Shown one piece after another: positions 9,332-19,601 of a DNA stretch of 64,000 nucleotides (within the stretch, counting starts at the first letter, position 1; every line of letters begins with the position of its first letter). The DNA comes from Bacteroidia bacterium (lineage in GTDB: Bacteria; Bacteroidota; Ignavibacteria; SZUA-365): NCBI GenBank assembly GCA_027493955.1, contig JAOSJT010000001.1:1971131-2035130 (forward strand), written 5' to 3'. The position numbers and the translations under genes were made by a program. Under the pieces are notes generated by a model, which ran no database searches, had not been told where the DNA came from, and worked only from the letters and a program-made list of their open reading frames with translations.

Positions 9332-10998
9332 GCATGCACAGAGACAATCCGCTCCAGGATCGGCATGTCCGGAAATCACTGCGCCTCCTATCGTTCGTCC
9401 TCGCACTCTGTTTGCTCGCCCTCCTGGCGCTTTCACTCACCGCCGTCTCACAAACACAGCCCGTGCGTCTCAGCGGTTCACTGGGGGTGTCAACCGAGCT
9501 GTACTCCTCGTCGAGCAGCGATCCGCAATGGACACCCCGGTCCGATCAGCACGTCTCCCGCGCTGTGCTCCGCACGACGCTGACGTTGTACGATCAGATC
9601 GATCTGCCCTTCGAAGCGTACATTTCGACACAGTCGTCGGGCTATCATCAACCGTTCAATCAGTTCGGTGTCAGTCCCCTTATCGCCGGATGGCTGCGTC
9701 TGCACGGAGGCTACTTTTCCAGCCGTGTCTCGGAACTGACGTTCGGTGATGAGCGCTTGCTCGGCGGCGGTATCGATATGTCGCCCGGGCCCTGGCGCAT
9801 TACCGCATTGTACGGGCGCGCACGTCAGGGACTGGCGCCCGACACCGCCGCGGGATTCGGAGGGGACTATCGCCGTATGGTCACGGCGGCGAAAGTCGGC
9901 TACGGCAAGGAAGGCGAATTTTTTCTGCATCTGAATGCGATGCGCGCCACCGATGACACAGCGACCTTTCGCGTTGACGAAGGCCGTCTCGCGCCCGCCG
10001 CAAGAGAGAACACGACCGCATCGTTAGGCTTCGGCTTCCCCGTCGGAACGGTCGTACGCATCGCGGGTGAGGCGGCGCTCTCGCATACCATCAATGATCT
10101 GCGCGTACGCAGTCGCGACGGGTACACCGCGCAGGTGGATGGTGCGGCGAAGGTCAATCTGCTCATCATGCCCGCGCAGAGTTGGCAGGTGGCGCTCAAC
10201 AGCAGGTGGATCGGCCCGGGCTACTTCTCGCTCGGCTATGTGCAGCTGCCGAACGACGTCTTCGAATTCACTCTCGCTCCCATGGTGCGTCTCAGCGAGC
10301 AGCGCATGCACGTGCGTGGTTCGCTGGGTGTGATGTTCAACAATCTCCGGAACAACCGGCTCGCACGCACCACCCGTCTCATCGGCTCGCTGTCCGGGTC
10401 CTGGCAGATCAGCGAACAACTCGGGATCAGCACCAACTACAGCAATTACGGAATGCGCTCGACGCATACGAAGGACTCATTGCGCATAGATCACCTCACG
10501 CACTCCCTGTATCTGTCGCCCACGTACACCTTCGATGGATTCGGCGGAGACAATTCCATCAACCTGAATCTGATGGTGCAATCCGCGACGGACGGTAACC
10601 CCGTTACCACAGAAGGCAACAAAAACAGCTCCGAAGCGCTGTCGCTCATGCACACTCTCCTGTTCCCTTCCACGCTTAGTCTGACAACGGGTGTGACGTG
10701 GAACAGCATGGCTTCTTCCTTTTCCGATACGCGTATCCTGAGCTTTACCGAAACAGTGGGCCACAATTTTTTCAACAACACGCTCAGTACGTCACTGACA
10801 GGCGGGTACAATATTGTCAGCACAGCGACCACAGAGGATACGCAATTCAGCCTGCGCCTCTCGCTGGGATACACGATCGAGGATTATGGCACGCTCTCGC
10901 TCGCACTTTCGAATAACAATTACAGCTACGGGCAGTCCGTGGACCGTCCCTCGTACGACGAGTGGTTCGGCAGTCTGCAGTACTCCGTGGGTTTCTGA
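9328..10998 (+). CDS. Outer-membrane beta-barrel protein
   Basis: ATG 9328 overlaps the globin stop by 4 bp. The 556-aa product has an N-terminal basic stretch and hydrophobic signal (LLSFVLALCLLALLALSLTAVSQT). The remainder is alternating amphipathic beta strands rich in Gly, Ser, Thr and Tyr, ending in a strand with C-terminal Phe (GSLQYSVGF), typical of outer-membrane barrels. No specific family is recognised. Position between the globin and the 2020-aa exported protein (21 bp before its start) suggests an envelope module. The barrel might anchor or export its neighbour, but this is inference. Confidence 0.75.
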   Translation: MSMHRDNPLQDRHVRKSLRLLSFVLALCLLALLALSLTAVSQTQPVRLSGSLGVSTELYSSSSSDPQWTPRSDQHVSRAVLRTTLTLYDQIDLPFEAYISTQSSGYHQPFNQFGVSPLIAGWLRLHGGYFSSRVSELTFGDERLLGGGIDMSPGPWRITALYGRARQGLAPDTAAGFGGDYRRMVTAAKVGYGKEGEFFLHLNAMRATDDTATFRVDEGRLAPAARENTTASLGFGFPVGTVVRIAGEAALSHTINDLRVRSRDGYTAQVDGAAKVNLLIMPAQSWQVALNSRWIGPGYFSLGYVQLPNDVFEFTLAPMVRLSEQRMHVRGSLGVMFNNLRNNRLARTTRLIGSLSGSWQISEQLGISTNYSNYGMRSTHTKDSLRIDHLTHSLYLSPTYTFDGFGGDNSINLNLMVQSATDGNPVTTEGNKNSSEALSLMHTLLFPSTLSLTTGVTWNSMASSFSDTRILSFTETVGHNFFNNTLSTSLTGGYNIVSTATTEDTQFSLRLSLGYTIEDYGTLSLALSNNNYSYGQSVDRPSYDEWFGSLQYSVGF

Positions 10999-11019
10999 TC
11001 ACGCAAGGATTACACTACC

Positions 11020-14000
11020 ATGAATCGCATATCGCTTCTCTTTCTCGCTCTTCTGCTCGCCACGCTCTGTGCGTCTGAGGCGGCGGCTCAGGTGACGATG
11101 AATGTGCTCGTGCGCCGTCCCACTCCGACAAGTCTGACGGAATGGCGCCGCGACCCGACCATCGTGCGTCTGACGCTCGCGAACGCGTCACGCGACCGGC
11201 ATGAGAATACTCTCGTTTCCATCGTCATCCGCGACCTGAACAGCGATGCAATCGTTGCGCGGACGCGCGACGACTCGCCCGCCATGCCGCGGTTCACCTT
11301 ACTGCCGGGGCACACACTCGCACTCTCCGGTCCGGACATCATCCGGCAGGAAGCGCTCGAAGTGGATCAGTCGCTGCGCAGCACCGCGATCACGACCGAT
11401 GCGCTGCCCGAGGGCAGTTACGAGTTCTGTGTCCGTTTGCTCGCGAGTGATGGTGTGACAGAACTGGCCGTCATGAGTCCGGTGTGCGCACCGTTCGACG
11501 TGATCATCCCCGATCCGCCGATGCTCATCGCTCCCTGGCAGGAGCAGGTGTTGCCTCTGGCAAGCAATCCTGTATTTCAGTGGACACCCGTGGCGCCTTT
11601 GCCCACATCCATGCGCATCATGTACCGTCTCCGCGTCGTACCGATTTTCACCGGTCAAACGCCGCGTCAGGCCATCGAGAGCAATACAGAGCATGTCGTG
11701 GACAAGCGCATCGCCTCTACATCCATGCCGTACACCCCTGCAGATAAACCTTTTTCCGCATATCCGTCGGCCGTGGCATGGGCATGGCAGGTGCAAGCCC
11801 TCGATGTGAGCAGCAACACCATGGGCGTTCCGGCGGCACGCAATGAGGGTAAAAGCGAAATCGGCGTTTTTTCGTTCGGTTCGTCGAAAGCACAACAGCA
11901 GCAACCCGGAAACATCGTCCAGCACCAGCAGCAGCAGAATGCATCCCCTGATGGCTGCAACGCCGCGTGTATCACACCGCCGCCTTCTGTCATGACACTA
12001 TTTCCGGGAAGTCTGGCCATCGGTGACAGCGTGACAGTGGGATTGTTCACGATGGAACTCACCGAGCTGAGCAATCCGAGTCCGTCAGCATTGAGCGGAA
12101 AAGGGTTGGTGCAGGTACCGTATCTCAAGGCTCGGCTGATCGTGGAGTTCACCGGCATCCGTGTCAACAGCCTCAGGCAGGTGCTCGATCCCGGAATACA
12201 GGCGGTGGTGCAATCGCCTATCTCGATTCCGCAGGCCAACAACATGGCGCAACGCGTGGGAATGAATCCTCAGACCATGCAGGACATTCAGACCTGGCTG
12301 GGACAGAGCGGACGCCTCGTGAGCGCGTTCACCGGCTTGACACCCGTGAATCTCCCCGTTGGAATCGACAACACCATTCCCGGGACGGGGCAGCAGCTCG
12401 TCGTATCACTGATCGGTGCCGTGTTCAATCCGGACGGCGCGCAGTTCAACGCAGTGTGTCAGCTCCCTCTGCCCTTTTTTGGACCGAACGGACGGCTCGG
12501 CTTCGGCGTTAACGGTGTCTGCATGCATCCGGGCGGTATCGGCGCCGGCAACACTCCCGTTCACATGTATTTGATAGATGACTTCGGCTACAATCCCATG
12601 AATGGATCCTGGAGTGTGCAACTGCTGCGCGAACAGAACGGGCAGGGCAGCTATGCCGAAATTGACTGCACGGGTTTCAAAAAACTGCATGTGCACGGCG
12701 AGGTCGGCTTCGCGCGTACAGCCCTGCTGCCGGTACCCGACAATGGACAGACGGTGAAGCTGAATCTGATTACGGATATTCAGAAAGACAATGTCATGAA
12801 CTGGCTCGTACAGCTCAGTACATCGGGGACTTTCGCCCCGACCGCCTTGCCGGATTTCACCATCAACGTGCCCTCCATGTGGATGGATTTCTCCGACACG
12901 CAGAACCCGCCGCAAATGGCGTTTCCGGATGATTATACCGGACCGAACAAGGACAGTCTGAGCTGGCATGGTTTCTTCATGCCCACCGCGACGGTGACCT
13001 TGCCGCAACAATTCAAGACCGGGCAAAATCCCGTCACGGTGAGCATCAACAATATGCTGGTGGATAACACCGGCTTCACCGCCGGCTTGCAGGCCGACGA
13101 TATCATCGCGTATCCCGACATGAATGTCTCTTCCTGGGGGGCGAGTCTGGATCATATTGACGTGCAGATCACCAACAGCTCCTTCAAACATGGTTCGTTA
13201 AACGGGACCTTGCAGATCCCGATCAGCACCCAGCCGCTCGCGTACTCGATGGTGTTGGCGCAGACCGACTCGGGCATGAGTTACCTGTGCAACGTGATTC
13301 CGGGCGCGGACATCGACGTACCGATGTGGGCTCTGACGCTGACAATCGAACCCACATCCATATTTCAGCTTACCGCCAACAGTACCGGTTTCGAGGCCTT
13401 CATCGAGCTTAACGGTATGCTGGGCTTCCAGAAAACAGTCGGAACCATTCCACTCATCAACCTCACGGGGCTGAAGTTCTCCAAACTCAAGCTTACCACC
13501 AACGAGCCGTATTTTGAGCTGGGACAGATGGCGCTGGCATCGCCGCAACACGGCGTCGGTGGTTTCCCGGTGTCATTGACCGGCGTGAAGCCCGTGGTGG
13601 AGGATCTGATTTCCAACAAGCCGAAATTCGGTTTGCAATTCGGCATGGCCCTGAATCTGATGGGCAGCGGGAGCGACGCCTCGGGCATCAGCGGTGAGAC
13701 GCATTTCACAGTGCTGGGCAGTTACGATAAAATCACGCGGACACCCGGCTTCGAGGACGCATACATCGATGACATCACCCTGAGCGCGCAGCTTGGAGCC
13801 GCGGTGAAAATTGACGGAACGATCATTTTCTACCGGAACAACGCCGAGTACGGGAATGGCTTTTTCGGTACCGTGCAGGCGCAGTTTCTGGAGATGGTGG
13901 AGATCAATGCGACGGCGATGTTCGGATCCAAACAGACGAATCAGAACAACTCGTTCCGTTACTGGATGGCCGACGCCAAAGCTATTATTCCGGGAGGCAT

Positions 14001-17000
14001 CCCCCTCGGTGGCGTGATGGTGATCCGAGGGATGGGCATTGGGGCCTGGTACAATATGTCGGCACAAATGCCTGCGCAGAAGCTGACGATTTCCGAAGGA
14101 CATGAGAGCAATTCCGCGTCGGCACAAATCGGTGTCACAAACTCCGGCATCAAGTATACACCTTCGTCGCAGGGCGAATGGGGATTGAAGGCCACCGTGG
14201 TGATCGCCGCACCCTCCGATCAGTTGTTCAATGCGGATGTGGAACTCGGTGCGTCCTTCCTCAATGGGGGGCTTGCGAGCATCTTCCTGAACGGTCAGGG
14301 CTATATGCTGACCAGTCTGTATGATCGCAGCGATCCGTCGGTGTACGGAAGCGTCGGGTTTTTCTATGATAACGTACACAAAGAATTCACCGGGAATCTC
14401 GACATCGCATTCAATGTGTACGATGTAATCACTGGCGGGGGCAATGTCGTTCTCTTCGCAAGTCCCGAGGAGTGGTATCTCTGGATGGGACGCCCGACAC
14501 AGCGCATCAATCTGGAACTCCTGGGCGTGTTCTCGGCAAATTCCTACTTCGAAGTCGGCACCACCATAGACAAGATCGCGGAAATCCCTTCGCAGATCAT
14601 GAGTCACCTCAGCCCCAACCTCAAGTCCAAATTCTCCAACTCCAACCGCCAGAGCGCGGTGGATATGGCCGCGAATTTCGGGGGTGCGGCGTTTGGTGTG
14701 TGGTCCGGCTTCCCGAAGAAAAAATTCACTTTCGGTCCTTTCTATGCATCGCTCGCGGCAGGTTTCGGCTTCGACGCCTCGGTGATGAATTACGGCGATC
14801 TCAAATGCAGCAATACCGACCAGGTGGTCGGACTTGACGGCTGGTATTGTCAGGCGCAGGCTTATGCCTACATCAGCGGCGCTGTGGGTATTTCCGTGGA
14901 TCTCGCCATCATCAGCGGTGATTTCGAGATCCTGGGTGTGGATGCCGGCGCCGCGCTCAAGGCGCAGTTGCCCAACCCCACGTGGCTGGGAGGCGTGATT
15001 TACGGTTCCTACTCGATACTTGGTGGTTTGATCAGCGGAAGCGTGAGCTTCGAGTTCGAGGTTGGCGAGCAGTGTAAACTTCCTCAAAGCAATCCGCTGG
15101 ACAACATCAAGCTCGTGTCGGATTTCCGACCTGATGGTAAGGAAATCGCGGATGTGTATACCATCCCGCAGGCATCGTTCACCTTCCCCGTGCACAAGGA
15201 GTTCGAGCTCCCCGTCACCACGCCCAGCGGTGATCCCTCCACGCGCGTCTTCAAAATCAACATCGATGAGTACCGCATCGAGCGCAAGGACACGAAGGAG
15301 AAGGTTGATGGCATCTGGGCCATACAGGAAGGTGGCGTATCCGCGGTGCTGGTGCCGAAAGCGCAATTGCGGTCGAATACGTATTTCAAAACGCGTATTA
15401 CCGCGTCGGCCTGGGAAAAGAAGAACGGCCAGTTTGTGAAATCACTCTACTCGCAGAATGCGAAAAACGGTACTCCCGGAACGCATATCGTCGAGCGCGA
15501 CAGCGTGATCTTCCGGACCGGGCTGGCACCGAACCATCTCCCCTCCGAGCAGGTACAGTATTCCTGGCCGCTCGACCGGCAGCGCTTTTTCCTGCAGGAT
15601 CAAATCCTGCCCAAGATGGGCTTCATCATTACGCGCATCCATCCCGACGGCCTGTTCACCTACAGTCGCCCAGGTTTCTCCAGTACGTACCTTGCGAAGT
15701 TCCAGCCGCTGAACAATAAAGACAGTATGAGTGTCAAGGAAACGCCGGTATCCTATGTCAACGGCGAGATACGCTTCCCCATCCCCCAGTTGGACAACAA
15801 TACGACCTACAAACTCATGATCGTGCGACGCGACGAAAAACTCACCAGCAATACCACGAGCAATCTCGTCAGCGGCACCAGCGGGCTCGACAAGCTGAAG
15901 ACAACCGTACAGTCCACCATCATCGCGGATTCACGCAGCGATCAGGCGAAAGGCGGAACGACGCTCAGCGAAAAGCAGGGCACCGTGCAAGTCACCGAGG
16001 TCGGAACGTCGAGTTTCAACGCACAGGAGAGGAGCTGGAGCGATCAAAGCTACGGCATCGGTCAGCAACTTGCCTCAAGCACAGTTGCGATCAACCAGAG
16101 CCGACTGCTCGCCAACCTTGTGTCGGGAGGCGACAAGAAGCTCTATGAGATCAACTTCCGCACCAGCACCTACAATACCATGCCGCAAAAAATAAACGCA
16201 GCGACGGTCAAACCCTCGACGTCCGAGACCAACGGGAACAGTGTGCTGGCCAGAGCGAATTTCACCTTGCAGGAGGCCCTGGAGGATTACGAGGTTATCG
16301 GGCATATGTACAAAGGGCAGGTGTTGAAAAACGGACTGTATTACGAGCAGGATATCAATGCGGGTCCCCTGCTGGTCGTGAAATCGGACGAACAGACCAA
16401 ACCCTGGCATACCGGATTCGCGCTGCCGAAGATCTATCAGCCCCAGCAGCAGGTGATCAACGTCATGAAAACCACGAAATCCTCGTATTTCAAGGCGGCA
16501 TTCCGCTACTGGAACAGCTCGTACTATCGCTACTGGCGGGACAACACGCAAACGTTGGTGCACATCGACAGGAAAAAGAGCCGTATCCTCGATGGTCTGT
16601 CGGATAACGAAATCAATCCGCCCGCGCCGAAGGCACCATCATACAGCGGCAAGGATGGCAAGGGGTATTTACCCGGGGGCTACACAGTCCCGCAGCAGAA
16701 TCTCCCTGTCGGTCAGTACTCCAACTTGGTTCTTTCGTCCATGGCGGTCAATTACACCCATGGCGTTGCGGCGGCGCTGGATTACCAGAGCTTCCAGAAT
16801 CGTCTGGCGAAATTCTTTACCGCGAAAGTGTACACAAACAATCAGAATCCCGACGAAAACGGTGACATCGAGTACAGCAAGGGTGGTCCGAAAATCGAGA
16901 AAACCACGGTGTACGAAGTCGGTGACCCAAAGCGCGACTACAGTGGCGCAGTATACACTATGCTCGAATCGCTCTGGAAAACACCGTTCAAGAAGCTCCA

Positions 17001-17082
17001 GAAGGGAACCTATCCCCTGCGCTTCAGCTTCAAGCTGGGCCCCAATGTACAGACGGTGAAGAATACATCCTTCACTTGGTAA
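11020..17082 (+). CDS. Giant exported protein with TANFOR-like N-terminus
   Basis: 2020 aa from ATG 11020. Residues 1-23 are a signal peptide (LLFLALLLATLCASEAAAQ). The first 280 residues, with 'DPTIVRLTLANAS', 'LPEGSYEFCVRL', 'PDPPMLIAP' and 'NPVFQWTPVAP', resemble the domain of large secreted FCB proteins known as TANFOR. Family recognition is from memory and tentative. A Gln-rich linker (about 288-305) leads to a long beta-rich central region of repeated barrel/sheet-like segments, and then a C-terminal part containing FN3-like stretches ('PSEQVQYSWPLDRQRFFL'). I see no T9SS tail; the end is KNTSFTW. It follows the barrel protein by 21 bp and ends at a hairpin. Probably a surface or extracellular structural protein; no enzymatic motif is visible. 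Confidence 0.75.
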   Translation: MNRISLLFLALLLATLCASEAAAQVTMNVLVRRPTPTSLTEWRRDPTIVRLTLANASRDRHENTLVSIVIRDLNSDAIVARTRDDSPAMPRFTLLPGHTLALSGPDIIRQEALEVDQSLRSTAITTDALPEGSYEFCVRLLASDGVTELAVMSPVCAPFDVIIPDPPMLIAPWQEQVLPLASNPVFQWTPVAPLPTSMRIMYRLRVVPIFTGQTPRQAIESNTEHVVDKRIASTSMPYTPADKPFSAYPSAVAWAWQVQALDVSSNTMGVPAARNEGKSEIGVFSFGSSKAQQQQPGNIVQHQQQQNASPDGCNAACITPPPSVMTLFPGSLAIGDSVTVGLFTMELTELSNPSPSALSGKGLVQVPYLKARLIVEFTGIRVNSLRQVLDPGIQAVVQSPISIPQANNMAQRVGMNPQTMQDIQTWLGQSGRLVSAFTGLTPVNLPVGIDNTIPGTGQQLVVSLIGAVFNPDGAQFNAVCQLPLPFFGPNGRLGFGVNGVCMHPGGIGAGNTPVHMYLIDDFGYNPMNGSWSVQLLREQNGQGSYAEIDCTGFKKLHVHGEVGFARTALLPVPDNGQTVKLNLITDIQKDNVMNWLVQLSTSGTFAPTALPDFTINVPSMWMDFSDTQNPPQMAFPDDYTGPNKDSLSWHGFFMPTATVTLPQQFKTGQNPVTVSINNMLVDNTGFTAGLQADDIIAYPDMNVSSWGASLDHIDVQITNSSFKHGSLNGTLQIPISTQPLAYSMVLAQTDSGMSYLCNVIPGADIDVPMWALTLTIEPTSIFQLTANSTGFEAFIELNGMLGFQKTVGTIPLINLTGLKFSKLKLTTNEPYFELGQMALASPQHGVGGFPVSLTGVKPVVEDLISNKPKFGLQFGMALNLMGSGSDASGISGETHFTVLGSYDKITRTPGFEDAYIDDITLSAQLGAAVKIDGTIIFYRNNAEYGNGFFGTVQAQFLEMVEINATAMFGSKQTNQNNSFRYWMADAKAIIPGGIPLGGVMVIRGMGIGAWYNMSAQMPAQKLTISEGHESNSASAQIGVTNSGIKYTPSSQGEWGLKATVVIAAPSDQLFNADVELGASFLNGGLASIFLNGQGYMLTSLYDRSDPSVYGSVGFFYDNVHKEFTGNLDIAFNVYDVITGGGNVVLFASPEEWYLWMGRPTQRINLELLGVFSANSYFEVGTTIDKIAEIPSQIMSHLSPNLKSKFSNSNRQSAVDMAANFGGAAFGVWSGFPKKKFTFGPFYASLAAGFGFDASVMNYGDLKCSNTDQVVGLDGWYCQAQAYAYISGAVGISVDLAIISGDFEILGVDAGAALKAQLPNPTWLGGVIYGSYSILGGLISGSVSFEFEVGEQCKLPQSNPLDNIKLVSDFRPDGKEIADVYTIPQASFTFPVHKEFELPVTTPSGDPSTRVFKINIDEYRIERKDTKEKVDGIWAIQEGGVSAVLVPKAQLRSNTYFKTRITASAWEKKNGQFVKSLYSQNAKNGTPGTHIVERDSVIFRTGLAPNHLPSEQVQYSWPLDRQRFFLQDQILPKMGFIITRIHPDGLFTYSRPGFSSTYLAKFQPLNNKDSMSVKETPVSYVNGEIRFPIPQLDNNTTYKLMIVRRDEKLTSNTTSNLVSGTSGLDKLKTTVQSTIIADSRSDQAKGGTTLSEKQGTVQVTEVGTSSFNAQERSWSDQSYGIGQQLASSTVAINQSRLLANLVSGGDKKLYEINFRTSTYNTMPQKINAATVKPSTSETNGNSVLARANFTLQEALEDYEVIGHMYKGQVLKNGLYYEQDINAGPLLVVKSDEQTKPWHTGFALPKIYQPQQQVINVMKTTKSSYFKAAFRYWNSSYYRYWRDNTQTLVHIDRKKSRILDGLSDNEINPPAPKAPSYSGKDGKGYLPGGYTVPQQNLPVGQYSNLVLSSMAVNYTHGVAAALDYQSFQNRLAKFFTAKVYTNNQNPDENGDIEYSKGGPKIEKTTVYEVGDPKRDYSGAVYTMLESLWKTPFKKLQKGTYPLRFSFKLGPNVQTVKNTSFTW

Positions 17083-17089
17083 ATCTGGT

Positions 17090-17122
17090 CCGGGATGCTC
17101 CCATCAACGTGGAGCATCCCGG
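17090..17122 (+). terminator. Hairpin after the 2020-aa gene
   Basis: A perfect 12-bp stem (CCGGGATGCTCC, 17090-17101, with 17111-17122), 9-nt loop, 7 bp after the stop. No T tract follows. Confidence 0.6.
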
Positions 17123-17163
17123 CCTGTACGGGTGTACAGCCACTTCGGACGCCGTGCGATAAA

Positions 17164-17183
17164 AACCGGACATTTGTGCAGTT
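17164..17183. promoter_or_regulatory. 20-bp palindromic operator, site 3
   Basis: AACCGGACATTTGTGCAGTT, followed by GTCC as at site 2. It lies 126 bp upstream of the FN3 protein start (17310). It matches the consensus AACYGKACANNYRTNCAGTT. Confidence 0.5.
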
Positions 17184-17309
17184 GTCCTGCGTCCGCGTCC
17201 GGAGGTAGATTTCAGAAGTCAATTTCACACGTTTTCTCTCGCAATCCCCTGGTCAACGCAGGGCACTATCAACGACAGAATGATAATGCTATCCAAGGAT
17301 ACACGCTTC

Positions 17310-19439
17310 ATGACACGTCTTCTCTCTCATACTTTGCTTGTCCTCATCCTCACGGCCCTGCCTGCCTCGGCACAGTTCCAGGCGACGGACAGCACCGACG
17401 CTGAACAACCCTCCAACCACGACGCCCGGGTGATGCTTCTCGCAAAGAGAACGGACGAAGGTGTCGTGCTTCGATGGGCGCCGGACAAACCCGGTGCATT
17501 TCACATCCTCAACAGCTACGGCTATATCATCGAACGAGTACGTGTCAATGCGGACGGTTCGATCAGTGACGACGGTGTAAGCACGCTCACACCCGAACCT
17601 CTCCGCCCCTGGTCGTTGGATGAGTGGAAACGCCGCATTATGCAGGACACCTCGCAGATAGCCCTGGCGGTCGCGGCCCAGCTCATGCATGGCACCTTTT
17701 TCACGCCGCCGAAAAATCCGGATGATCAACTCGAAGTATTGCGTAACGGTGTACGCGATGCGGAAAACCGCTTTGGTTTCGCGCTCATGTTGGCGGATAC
17801 TGACCCGCGTATCGCCGAGGGTATGGCGTTGCGCTTCGTGGACAGAGACGTGCGCAGCGGCGAACGTGTCGTGTACCGCATCATGCCGGCACAACAAGCC
17901 AAGGATTACAGCATCGACACTGCGGTGATTGTCGTGGAGGTGGGTGAAATCGAGAGCAATCCCGCACCACAGAACCTGCGCTTCATCAGCCACGATGGCA
18001 GCATTACACTGCAGTGGGATCAACACCCGCTGTCGCCCTACTCCGCCTGGCTCGTCGAGCGATCGGACGATGACGGCCGCTCGTGGTCCATTCGGACAAA
18101 GAATCCGCACATTATCGTCGCACCCGCGGGTGAGGAGCGCTCAATCACTCCCTCCTATCAGGACAACATCGCAGTCACGAATTACATACGCTACCGCTAT
18201 CGCGTCCGCGGAATAAACGCCTTCGGTGAGCGCAGCGAAGCGGCGGAGGTAACAGCATGGTCTGCTGATCAACAAGGGCCCGGCGCTCCTGTGATACGCA
18301 AGGCAAAGCAGATCGCCAGGAACGGAGTGCTCCTCGAATGGGAAGCGGCCTCGGACGCACAGGATTTGCATGGGTATGTCGTCGCCCGGGCGGCGAATCC
18401 CAAAAGCGGAACGCCTTTCACACCACTGCATGAGGGTATTCTGTCTCCGGACACGCGGTTCTTCTTCGATAATGAGGCAAACGACCGAGCAGCGTGGTAC
18501 TCCGTGACAGCCGTCGATACCGCTGGAAATAAAAGCGAATCCATCCGCACCTATGTGCAGATCATTGACTCGTTGCCACCTGCCGCGCCCACCGGGATTA
18601 CGGCACGTGTGGACTCCGCCGGGCTCGTCACCATCCGTTGGACGCGCAACACCGAAGAGGATATCGACGGGTATCGAGTGCTCTGGGCCAATGACCTGTC
18701 CCATGAGTTCTCGCAGCTGACACCGCATATTCATCGGGACACGATGATCACCCATCAGATAACGCTTCAGACCTCCACCCCACACGTGTACTACAAGGTG
18801 CAGGCTGTGGATACGCGCTATATGCACTCCGAACCCTCCGCGGTTGTTGAAGTGCAGCGACCGGACATCCTCCCGCCGGATGCACCGGTGTTCACCGACG
18901 TGCGCGTCAGCGACGCGCAGGTCGAGCTGCAGTGGGCCCGCAGCGGCAGCGAGGATGTCCGCGCGCAACGGCTGGAGCGCAGGAGTACAGGATCAGACTG
19001 GCAGCTGATCGCCACACCCGATACAGCGACCGGCAGCTATGTTGACGTCGACATCGAACGCGGGACGGAATACGAATACCGCATCACCGCGATCGACGTC
19101 TCGGGACTCGAAGCGCACTGCCCACGCACCGTCCGGGGACGTCCCTACGATACGGGCGTGCGCGATGCCGTTCAGTCCTTGCATGCCGCATACGATGAAG
19201 CGCGTGGAAAAGTCATCGTGTCCTGGTCCTATCCCGCCGCCCCCAGGGAGGATTACTGGTTCGTGATTTACCGCGGGGTCGGAAATGAAACACCACAACA
19301 GTATACAACCGCCTCGCATGACAGCAGCGAATGGTCGGAACCTGTTCGTCCCGGCGAGACGTATCACTATGCGGTGCGCGTCAAATCCGGCAGCGGCGAA
19401 TCGCGCATGTCGCCCGTCGCGTCGGTCACTATTCAATAA
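17310..19439 (+). CDS. Exported fibronectin type III repeat protein
   Basis: Start at ATG 17310, preceded by AAGGA; an in-frame ATG at 17280 would add ten residues before the signal peptide (LLSHTLLVLILTALPASAQ). The product is 709 aa. After an N-terminal domain of about 230 residues with no recognised family, it contains about four or five FN3-like modules, visible as 'NPAPQNLRFISHDGSITLQW', 'PGAPVIRKAKQI', 'PPAAPTGITARVDSAGLVTI', 'PPDAPVFTDVRVSDAQVEL' and a last one near 'DAVQSLHAAYDEARGKVIVS'. Such domains mediate protein or carbohydrate binding outside the cell. No T9SS tail is evident. It is probably functionally tied to the preceding 2020-aa protein, which also has FN3-like parts, but has its own operator-like site. 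Confidence 0.8.
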   Translation: MTRLLSHTLLVLILTALPASAQFQATDSTDAEQPSNHDARVMLLAKRTDEGVVLRWAPDKPGAFHILNSYGYIIERVRVNADGSISDDGVSTLTPEPLRPWSLDEWKRRIMQDTSQIALAVAAQLMHGTFFTPPKNPDDQLEVLRNGVRDAENRFGFALMLADTDPRIAEGMALRFVDRDVRSGERVVYRIMPAQQAKDYSIDTAVIVVEVGEIESNPAPQNLRFISHDGSITLQWDQHPLSPYSAWLVERSDDDGRSWSIRTKNPHIIVAPAGEERSITPSYQDNIAVTNYIRYRYRVRGINAFGERSEAAEVTAWSADQQGPGAPVIRKAKQIARNGVLLEWEAASDAQDLHGYVVARAANPKSGTPFTPLHEGILSPDTRFFFDNEANDRAAWYSVTAVDTAGNKSESIRTYVQIIDSLPPAAPTGITARVDSAGLVTIRWTRNTEEDIDGYRVLWANDLSHEFSQLTPHIHRDTMITHQITLQTSTPHVYYKVQAVDTRYMHSEPSAVVEVQRPDILPPDAPVFTDVRVSDAQVELQWARSGSEDVRAQRLERRSTGSDWQLIATPDTATGSYVDVDIERGTEYEYRITAIDVSGLEAHCPRTVRGRPYDTGVRDAVQSLHAAYDEARGKVIVSWSYPAAPREDYWFVIYRGVGNETPQQYTTASHDSSEWSEPVRPGETYHYAVRVKSGSGESRMSPVASVTIQ

Positions 19440-19473
19440 ACTCCCACCTCACACATCCCCCGTTCAATCAGCG

Positions 19474-19500
19474 CATCCCCGGGTCGCTCCGGGGATGTTT
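19474..19500 (+). terminator. Rho-independent terminator after the FN3 gene
   Basis: 9-bp GC-rich stem (CATCCCCGG/CCGGGGATG, 19474-19482 and 19489-19497) with a 6-nt loop, followed by TTTATTT. Confidence 0.75.
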
Positions 19501-19601
19501 ATTTACCCCCCCGCACATCGCCCCGCACACTTTCCTCCGTCCCCTTTCCTCTTTACTCTTTACCCTTGACCCGAATTACTCTATTCGCACAGACTATACA
19601 A

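Noticed and set aside
13573-15366. 597-codon frame on the minus strand opposite the 2020-aa gene
   Set aside because: Its translation is His/Arg/Gly-rich without domains and mirrors the codon bias of the real plus-strand gene. The same applies to the long antisense frames at 38966-40168 and 58508-59968.
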